From Lysobacteraceae bacterium (lineage in GTDB: Bacteria > Pseudomonadota > Gammaproteobacteria > Steroidobacterales > Steroidobacteraceae): a DNA stretch of 13,769 nt. Below the pieces are notes generated by a model, which made no database searches, was not told the DNA's origin, and saw only the letters and a list, made by a program, of their open reading frames with translations. Position 1 is the first letter of the stretch. Each line of letters opens with the position of its first letter. Below, piece by piece: positions 8,210 through 13,769 of the stretch. The DNA lies in contig JAAYXG010000069.1 of the NCBI GenBank assembly GCA_012516015.1, positions 1 to 13,769 on the forward strand. The letters run 5' to 3'. Position numbers and translations under genes: made by a program.

Positions 8210-8635
8210 TCAAATGTCTATAGGGAAAGATACGTCGAAATCCGCTCGAACCTGCTCCGACGGCACGAAGCGGCGGGGCGATGTGCCACCCGCATCGGCT
8301 GCGGTTTCGGGTTTGCTCGAACGGGTCGTTTCGCGCTCGGTCGTGTTCTCCTCATCCTCCGTGCGGTCCGTGCGCGCTCGCGCCTGAGGCGCATCCTGCG
8401 AAGTTTCGGGCGCCGCTTCGGGAGCGGCCTGCGATTCTTCGGGTTCGGTCTGTCCCGCCGGTTGCGCGGCGGTCGGCAGTGCGTCCTGCGCCTGCAATGC
8501 CGTCTGCACTTGAGCTGGCGGCGTCGTGCGCGCGGGCGCGAGCTTCTCGGCCGCGAACAACAACGAACCCGCGGCCCACATGATCGCGAGCATGATGAGC
8601 AGTCTCATCGGATTCGCGTGCGTTCTGCGCTTCAT
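8210..8635 (-). CDS. Small membrane-anchored Pro/Ala/Glu-rich protein of unknown function
   Basis: The protein has 141 residues. MKRRTHANPMRLLIMLAIMWAAGSLLFAA gives a basic start and one hydrophobic helix (about 10-29), a signal anchor or uncleaved signal. Residues about 30-120 are low-complexity, rich in Pro, Ala, Gln, Glu and Thr, and must be extended or disordered in the periplasm. The end returns to a more ordered composition: RRFVPSEQVRADFDVSFPIDI, which may be a docking peptide. No family is recognised. The layout (TM, Pro/Glu linker, short C-terminal tip) recalls TonB without its globular domain, and the gene lies directly before the ExbB-like gene with 7 bases between. The start is well supported: ATG 8635 follows a GGGGGGTGAG stretch (8647-8638). 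A gap of 24 bases separates it from the FHA/PEGA/FGE gene. Confidence 0.78.
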   Translation of the reverse strand: MKRRTHANPMRLLIMLAIMWAAGSLLFAAEKLAPARTTPPAQVQTALQAQDALPTAAQPAGQTEPEESQAAPEAAPETSQDAPQARARTDRTEDEENTTERETTRSSKPETAADAGGTSPRRFVPSEQVRADFDVSFPIDI

Positions 8636-8659
8636 CTCTCACCCCCCGGGTTCGGCGCG

Positions 8660-11083
8660 CTACTCCGCATTGCGCGCGATACGGAAGCCCACATCATTGC
8701 GCGCCGACGTGCCGAAGTCGCGGGCCGCCAAGCGTAGCTCGGTCACGCTCGAGGTTTTCCAGCTCGAGCCTCGAATCACATGCTGAGTACCTTCCTTGGG
8801 CCCCATCGGGTCAACGGCGACCTCGGTCGCGGTCGGGCTCACGCTGTAGTAGTCATGAACCCATTCGGCCACGTTGCCGCCCATGTCGTACACGCCGAGC
8901 GCATTCGGCGGAAACTTGCCGACCGGCGCGGAGACCGCGAACGCGTCGTCGTAATTAGCAATGACATTCTGAACCAACAATCGTGCCGTCGAATCCGCGT
9001 AATTGCCGGAACGGGGCGCAACCGGCAGCGCGTCGCCCCACGGATAGCGGCGCAGCGACCCCGAGGGCTGATGGCGCGCGACCCATTCCCACTCGGCATC
9101 GGTCGGCAGACGGTAGCCGTTTGTCATCGGATCGACCGCAACGTACGTGTCGCCTTTACGTGCATAGGCGGGCTTCAGCCCCTCTTGCTCGGACAACCAG
9201 TTGCAATATTGGACGGCGTCCTCCCACGTCACATTCACGACCGGCTGATTGTCGAGGTCGAGCGTGTGGGAACCCACGATTCCGGAACGGTGCGTCGGTC
9301 TGAACTTGCGAAACTGGGCGTTCGTCACCTCATGAACGCTGATATAGAAGGGACGCGTAATTTGCACGGGACGCTGCGCTTCGTTCGCCCGCCGCCCCGG
9401 CTCGCGCCGCGGGCTGCCCATCGTGAAGCGGCCGGTGGGCATGAGCTTCAGCGTCTGATCCGCTTTCGTGCGGATCGTCGTCGGCGTCGCGGCCATCTTC
9501 GCTTGTGCCGGCGTCAGGAGCGTCGTTTGTACGACCTGCGGCACGCCCGGGCGCGGTGTGATCGTCGTTTTGTACTCGAGATAACCTTGCTTGCGAATCG
9601 CGATCTCATGGTTCGTCGCAACGAGGCGCAGCGTTTGATTGGCGGCACCGTGCGGCTCGCCGTCCACATAGACCTGCGCATCGGCAGGCTGCGCGCGTAC
9701 GGTCACTTCGCCGAAGATGCCTGCGAGCTCCACCGAAACCGTTCGCCGCTCGCCCGCACCGAGCGACACGCTGCGAGTCGCCGCTTCGTAGCCGGGCTTC
9801 GTAAGGACGATCGAGTGCGACATATCGGGGCGCAGCTCCAGCTCGAGCGGCGTCTGACCGCGATACACGCCTGCGACCGAAACGCTCGCACCGGAAGGCT
9901 GTGAACGCAGCGCCAAACGGCCATCCGGCAACCCGAGCTTCACGGGTCCCACGCTGATCGGCTCGCCCGCTTTGATTTGTATATCCGTCGTCCACGGCTT
10001 GAATCCGTCGAGCCGCAGCTCGATGGGATGGTTGCCGGCGATCACGTTCGTCTTGAGCGGTGTGGTCCCTAGCGGTTCGCCGTCGATGAGCACCTGCGCA
10101 CCCGTCGGCTCGGAGGTCACGTTCACCTCGGCCCAATTCGGCACGAGTTGCGGCGCGAAGCTCTGCGTCTTGCCGGCGCCTTCGATCTCGACCTCGGCGG
10201 CGAACGGCTGGTACCGTGCCGCGGCGATCGAGATCCGATGCTTACCGGGCGCAAGCTCGAACTCGCCGGGCGCCTCGCCAACCTCTCGACCATTGACGCT
10301 CACACGCGCAGGCGCGGGCGTCTCGATCTGCAAGCGGCCGGGCAATTTTTCTAGCTTGAGCTCGAAGCGCTGATTCGCTTCTTTCGTCACTTTGATGTCG
10401 AGGGCCGCCGACCGATAGCCGGGATGCTCGGCGCTGACCTCGTACTCGCCAGGACGCAGCAGCAATCGCTGGCCGAGCGGCACGGCGAGCAGGCCGCCGC
10501 GCACGTGGATGTCCGCTTCGGGCGGGTCCGTGTGCACGCTGATCGACGTCGCAGTGAGCACGAACCACATGATCGCCGCGCCCACGACGCTGACGCCCAG
10601 AAGCGCCGCGCGAGTCGGGCTGAACGCAATGCCGCGACGCGCTTTGGCCGCCTCGCTCGCACGGAACTGGATTGCATCGATGCGTTCGGATTCGGCATCG
10701 CTCTCGCCGGACAAGTGCGGCTGCTCGGGCAAGATCGGCGGCGCCGTGATGTTGCCGTCGCTGCCGTCCTCGACTGCGATCTCGTATGCAGCCGCGCTCG
10801 TGTCCGCAGCGCGCCGGACACGAATGCGCGCCGCTCCGAAGTTCACGACGTCGCCGTCTCGCAGCCACGTGGAGCGATGCACGCGAACGCCGTTGTGGAG
10901 AACTTCCGCGCCGCTCGCCGGCTGAATGAAAAGCTGGTCTTCGTGAATGCCAAGATAGCCTTCCGCGCCCTCGGGCCGGCCCGCCAAAACGATTGCACTG
11001 CCGGGCCCACCGATCGCGAGCGGAAGCTCCGCCGCTGAGATTCGACGCTCGCCGAGCGATTCACGAACGATGAGCTCGCTCAA
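8660..11083 (-). CDS. FHA-like/TM/5xPEGA/FGE-fold (SUMF1-type) membrane protein
   Basis: The protein has 807 residues. Residues 1-92 look like a degenerate FHA sandwich (LPLAIGGPGSAIVLAG, YLGIHEDQLFIQ, VLHNGVRVHRSTWLRDGDVV) without the SRxH phosphothreonine loop. An acidic linker leads to a membrane helix at about 158-180. In the periplasm follow five PEGA repeats at about 181-244, 249-313, 318-383, 388-453 and 458-523, each of the form 'P.GA.V.v.G...G.tP..l.l.pG.h.i.l...GY'. Residues 541-805 are a formylglycine-generating-enzyme (SUMF1) fold: GRFTMGSP, FYISVHEVTNAQF, PVVNVTWEDAVQYCNWLS, YRLPTDAEWEW, NALGVYDMGGNVAEW, VIRGSSWK and NDVGFRIAR. The Cys pair of true FGE after 'RGGSW' is missing (WKTSSVTELR), so I expect binding, not sulfatase maturation. 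The start is a TTG that overlaps the kinase stop (TTGA), with GAGG at the proper distance. Confidence 0.9.
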   Translation of the reverse strand: MSELIVRESLGERRISAAELPLAIGGPGSAIVLAGRPEGAEGYLGIHEDQLFIQPASGAEVLHNGVRVHRSTWLRDGDVVNFGAARIRVRRAADTSAAAYEIAVEDGSDGNITAPPILPEQPHLSGESDAESERIDAIQFRASEAAKARRGIAFSPTRAALLGVSVVGAAIMWFVLTATSISVHTDPPEADIHVRGGLLAVPLGQRLLLRPGEYEVSAEHPGYRSAALDIKVTKEANQRFELKLEKLPGRLQIETPAPARVSVNGREVGEAPGEFELAPGKHRISIAAARYQPFAAEVEIEGAGKTQSFAPQLVPNWAEVNVTSEPTGAQVLIDGEPLGTTPLKTNVIAGNHPIELRLDGFKPWTTDIQIKAGEPISVGPVKLGLPDGRLALRSQPSGASVSVAGVYRGQTPLELELRPDMSHSIVLTKPGYEAATRSVSLGAGERRTVSVELAGIFGEVTVRAQPADAQVYVDGEPHGAANQTLRLVATNHEIAIRKQGYLEYKTTITPRPGVPQVVQTTLLTPAQAKMAATPTTIRTKADQTLKLMPTGRFTMGSPRREPGRRANEAQRPVQITRPFYISVHEVTNAQFRKFRPTHRSGIVGSHTLDLDNQPVVNVTWEDAVQYCNWLSEQEGLKPAYARKGDTYVAVDPMTNGYRLPTDAEWEWVARHQPSGSLRRYPWGDALPVAPRSGNYADSTARLLVQNVIANYDDAFAVSAPVGKFPPNALGVYDMGGNVAEWVHDYYSVSPTATEVAVDPMGPKEGTQHVIRGSSWKTSSVTELRLAARDFGTSARNDVGFRIARNAE

Positions 11084-13428
11084 ATTCGATCCTCACAGCG
11101 AATGACGATCGGCTCGATCGTCGCGCCCGGAAACACATCGATCTGTCGACGCACGTCGCGATAGCCGGGTCTCGTACCGACGAGCGTATATCGACCCGGG
11201 ACGAGCTCGAGCGAGCGCTGCTCGAACGTACCGAGCGAGCCGACCTTGTAGATCGTGACCTGAGTGAGATTGTCGGATTGCAGCGGGACCGATACGGGCA
11301 CCTCGGCGCGCGCAAGCCACTCCCCGAGCGTCTCGATCTGCTTCTGCAAGGTCGGCCCCGGGTTCTGAACCGCTTTGGCGCGCGCGAGCGATTCGCGCGC
11401 GGCGGCGCGCACCGGCTGACTGAAGAGCCGTTCCGGTTGCGTCAAATACAGCTCGAGCTGCTCATCGAGCGCCGCTCGAGGCGAGACGCGCGCGACACCT
11501 TCGTGCGCGGCCGCGACGGTCGAGTCGAGCGCGAGCACGGCGCGATACTCCTTGAGCGCATCGGCCCATCGCTCCTGCGATTCGAGTGTCTGCGCGGCCC
11601 GCAGCTTCGTCCCGATCACGTTCGTACGCTCTTCCTGCTCGATCTGCCGCAACGCCTGCGCCACCTCCGGCGCATTCGGCCGAATCTTCCCAGCCTCTTG
11701 AAACGCTCGGCGCGCGGCGTCGTGATCCGCAGCGGCGAGCGCACTGAAACCCCTCGCCATCGCGCTCGCGAAGGCATCCCCTGCGAGACGCGCTTGCACG
11801 CGCGCAATGCCGTCGGCCGCACGTTTCATTTCGGCGTCCAGCGCGAGCGCCTTGCGATAGTGATCGAGCGCATCTTGCATGCGCTCTTCTTTCTCGAGGC
11901 GCTCGGCATTCGCAAGAAGCTCGAGCACCGAGTCGAGCGTGCTGGCGCGCTTCAGACCTGCCGCGGCCGCCGCGTCATCGGGATCGATCTTCGCTGCGAG
12001 CTCGAATGCGTTGCGCGCATCCGCCGAGCGACCCTCCGCGAGCGCGGTCGAGCCCGCTGCGAGCTGCTCTTTGAGTACCTCGCCCGCGCGTTGCTCGAGC
12101 TGGTCGAGCAGCGGCGCGGCGGCCTGCAGGCGCTCGACCGCAGTCGGGTATTCGCGAGCCTCCATCTCCCTGTCTGCCGCGGCAATCAAATCGGCGACTT
12201 CTTGTGCCGGCGCGCCACCCCAGACGTCCAGCGCCTGGTCACGCAGCTTTTCTAGCCTTTCCATCAGAGGCGCACGCAAGTCCTCGGCTTCTTGCTTCGC
12301 ACGCGCAAGCGCGGCGAAATCGATCTCCTTGTTCGCCTCCGCTTCACGCTCGGTTTCGGGCAGCGGCGTCGAGGCCTGAGCAGTCTGCGCTTGGACCGGC
12401 GGTTGTCGATTGTCTACCCAACGCGGCAGAGCGAAGAAAACGAACAGCACTGCCAGAACGCCGACGCCGAGCGCCGCCGCCATGAGGCCGCGGCGAAATC
12501 CTTCGCGGCGCAAGTCGTGCGCGCTCACGCTCGCAGATGCAGTCGAGCGCCGCCACTCGCTGCGCAGCGGTTCACCATGAGCGCCTGGCGCGCGCACGCT
12601 CGGCGGCTCGACCCGAATCGTCGGCGCGGTCGTTCGCTCGCTCTCGCTCTCGTTCGCCAATGTTTTCAGCTCACTCTCTACCTTGTCCATTGCAGGTCGT
12701 TCCGCAGACGCTTTCGCCAGCATTCGCGTAATGAGATGCGCAACTCCCGTCGGAACCGTCGCCGGCAACTCCGCCGGCTTCTCGAAGCGCACTTGGTCAG
12801 GTCTACCATCCGGATAGAACGGTGGGTATCCCGACAATAACTCATATAGCGTCGCACCCAATGCGTACACATCGTCGCCGGGGTCCGGTGCCTCGCCGTT
12901 CAGGTGCTGCGGGCTCATACTGAACGGCGATCCTCGTGCACCTTGCTCCAAGCGGACTCCGATGCGGCTTGCGGCGTCGTAGTCCGCAAGCTTGGGCGTG
13001 CCATCGGCCATGAGCAGCACATTCGTCGGCTTCACATCGCGGTGGACGACGCCTTGCGCATGCAAATAAACGAGCGCGGACGCGATCGGCACGAGCAGCG
13101 GCAAGATCTCGCTCGCGGGCCGACCGCGCAATCGCGAGAGATCGCCGCCGCCGGCGTACTCCATCGCGATCCACACGAGCTCAGCCGTGCGATACACGCC
13201 GTGTACGCGCAGGACGTTCGGATGCCGAAGCGCGCTGAGAATCGCGTACTCGCGCTCCAGCGCGGCGATCGCGCTCGCGTGTCGCGTCCACTTGGGCGAC
13301 AGCACCTTGAGCGCGACGTCTTCGTTTGCAACGCGATCGCGCGCGAGCCACACCTCGCCGCTGCCGCCGCAACCGAGACGGCGGACCAGCGCGAACCTGG
13401 CAGATAACTGCCGCCCGCTCTCCAGCAT
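11080..13428 (-). CDS. Transmembrane Ser/Thr protein kinase (PknB type) with periplasmic TPR and PEGA-like parts
   Basis: The protein has 782 residues. Residues about 12-258 form a Hanks-type kinase: glycine loop LGCGGSGEV (18-26), Lys41 in VALKVL, Glu58 or Glu60 in helix C, catalytic HRDVKPTN (129-136) and the metal-binding Asp149. The DFG triplet is DYD (149-151), and the usual 'APE/SPE' reads SPQ at 172-174, but GDDVYALGATLYELLSG is normal. A Ser/Thr/Arg-rich juxtamembrane linker leads to one membrane helix at about 313-335. The periplasmic part has a coiled, Ala/Glu-rich TPR region (about 370-650, with repeats such as AEGRSADARNAFELAAKIDP and DALDHYRKALALD) and a PEGA-like end (about 705-778: PGRYTLVGTRPGYRDVRRQI). 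It could sense periplasmic state and phosphorylate the FHA ligands encoded downstream. It begins 33 bases after the preceding gene, without a strong ribosome binding site. Confidence 0.93.
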   Translation of the reverse strand: MLESGRQLSARFALVRRLGCGGSGEVWLARDRVANEDVALKVLSPKWTRHASAIAALEREYAILSALRHPNVLRVHGVYRTAELVWIAMEYAGGGDLSRLRGRPASEILPLLVPIASALVYLHAQGVVHRDVKPTNVLLMADGTPKLADYDAASRIGVRLEQGARGSPFSMSPQHLNGEAPDPGDDVYALGATLYELLSGYPPFYPDGRPDQVRFEKPAELPATVPTGVAHLITRMLAKASAERPAMDKVESELKTLANESESERTTAPTIRVEPPSVRAPGAHGEPLRSEWRRSTASASVSAHDLRREGFRRGLMAAALGVGVLAVLFVFFALPRWVDNRQPPVQAQTAQASTPLPETEREAEANKEIDFAALARAKQEAEDLRAPLMERLEKLRDQALDVWGGAPAQEVADLIAAADREMEAREYPTAVERLQAAAPLLDQLEQRAGEVLKEQLAAGSTALAEGRSADARNAFELAAKIDPDDAAAAAGLKRASTLDSVLELLANAERLEKEERMQDALDHYRKALALDAEMKRAADGIARVQARLAGDAFASAMARGFSALAAADHDAARRAFQEAGKIRPNAPEVAQALRQIEQEERTNVIGTKLRAAQTLESQERWADALKEYRAVLALDSTVAAAHEGVARVSPRAALDEQLELYLTQPERLFSQPVRAAARESLARAKAVQNPGPTLQKQIETLGEWLARAEVPVSVPLQSDNLTQVTIYKVGSLGTFEQRSLELVPGRYTLVGTRPGYRDVRRQIDVFPGATIEPIVIRCEDRI
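11090..11094 (-). promoter_or_regulatory. Ribosome binding site deciding a TTG start
   Basis: GAGGA read on the minus strand ends 6 bases before the TTG at 11083-11081 (7 bases counted from the GAGG core). It lies inside the last codons of the kinase gene, whose TGA (11082-11080) overlaps the TTG. No ATG or GTG in frame upstream of the FHA-like domain offers a better choice, so re-initiation by ribosomes finishing the kinase is the likely mode. Confidence 0.65.
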
Positions 13429-13461
13429 GCAGTGCGTTCGGACGAAGTTCGTGTTCGACGT

Positions 13462-13769
13462 TTACCCGCCGCTCGCCGGCGGCTTCGGTGCCGTCTCGGT
13501 CTGCGCGGGCGCCTGCACTGGAAGACCCGTTTCGTTCTCGTAGAGTTCCTTCAATAGCTGGCGCCACTCGCGAAACTGCTCTTCGGCAGTCCCTTGCAGC
13601 TGTAGCGTTCGGCCTTCGACTTCGACGACCATCGGCTGGACTTCAGCCTGAAACGAATCGCCCAACTGCCTGAGCGAATCGGAACGCATCTTGACCTCGG
13701 CGCCTCTGTCGAAGCCGCTCTTGACCGCGTAAGCGCCGCCGAACACCGCACCGGTCGCAGCGGCGCGAC
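13462..13769 (-). CDS. Small unrecognised protein, 5' end cut by window edge
   Basis: The frame is open from the right edge to TAA at 13464-13462, about 102 codons. The visible start reads RAAATGAVFGGAYAVKSG, a Gly/Ala-rich hydrophobic piece that looks like the end of a signal, lipoprotein or membrane segment, so I believe the true start is outside and the GTG at 13746 is internal. Next comes a compact amphipathic region: SLRQLGDSFQAEVQPMVVEV, then GRTLQLQGTAEEQFREWRQL and LLKELYENETG. It ends in a Pro/Ala/Thr tail. The pattern feels like a conserved envelope protein of proteobacteria, but I cannot name a family. It lies in the same direction as the kinase, 33 bases before it, and could be the preceding operon member or the end of another unit. 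Confidence 0.65.
   Translation of the reverse strand, partial: RAAATGAVFGGAYAVKSGFDRGAEVKMRSDSLRQLGDSFQAEVQPMVVEVEGRTLQLQGTAEEQFREWRQLLKELYENETGLPVQAPAQTETAPKPPASGG

Noticed and set aside
8660..9460. Active sulfatase-maturing enzyme
   Set aside because: The Cys pair required for catalysis is replaced, and no sulfatase is nearby.
8780..9904. A 374-codon plus-strand open frame
   Set aside because: Lies antisense to the PEGA/FGE gene; Arg/His-rich, no motif, no ribosome binding site evidence. The same reasoning rejects the plus-strand frames at 3842-4801, 5387-6040, 6261-7016 and 11278-12255.
5949..13428. Type VI secretion regulatory cluster (PpkA, Fha)
   Set aside because: Kinase and FHA are reminiscent, but no sheath, baseplate, TssM/L or ClpV gene is in the window.

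Overview
The window is GC-rich, densely coded bacterial DNA. Signal peptides, a lipobox lipoprotein, a TonB C-terminal domain and MotA/TolQ/ExbB-type proteins point to a diderm proteobacterium. My guess from general protein style is a gammaproteobacterium of the Steroidobacter/Nevskia/Xanthomonadales kind. There is no rRNA or other taxonomic marker, so this placement is weak. I see no mobile element, tRNA, CRISPR array or sign of recent transfer.

Layout. (1) Positions 1-1066, minus strand: the first 355 codons of a trehalose synthase (TreS, GH13), cut by the left edge. (2) Positions 1067-1347: a divergent intergenic region. (3) Positions 1348-2730, plus strand: an exported TPR protein with a TonB-type C-terminal domain. 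Its stop overlaps the stop of the convergent gene by 4 bases. (4) Positions 2727-13428, minus strand, read from right to left: eight tightly packed genes that look like one operon. They encode a membrane Ser/Thr kinase with TPR and PEGA-like periplasmic parts; an FHA-like/TM/5xPEGA/FGE-fold protein; a small TM plus Pro/Glu-rich protein; a MotA/TolQ/ExbB-type proton-channel subunit; an Hsp70/actin-like protein fused to FHA; two paralogous TM/coiled-coil/vWA proteins; and an outer-membrane-type lipoprotein. (5) Positions 13462-13769, minus strand: the 3' part of a small conserved-looking protein running off the right edge.

How the genes may work together (inference). The predicted topologies place a kinase domain and two FHA modules in the cytoplasm and a proton-driven stator in the inner membrane. 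The stator's ExbD/MotB-like partners would be the two vWA proteins, which share an N-terminal membrane motif with a buried Asp. The vWA, PEGA, FGE-fold and TPR domains would lie in the periplasm, with a lipoprotein on the outer membrane. This reads as a phosphorylation-controlled, proton-motive-force-powered trans-envelope machine. It resembles Tol/Exb/Mot/Zorya motors in principle but has a different parts list. I do not recognise it as a named system.

The main non-coding feature is the 159-base gap between the two vWA genes. It holds two opposed arrays of G4N3 heptamers that can form either G-quadruplexes or a long imperfect hairpin in the operon transcript.
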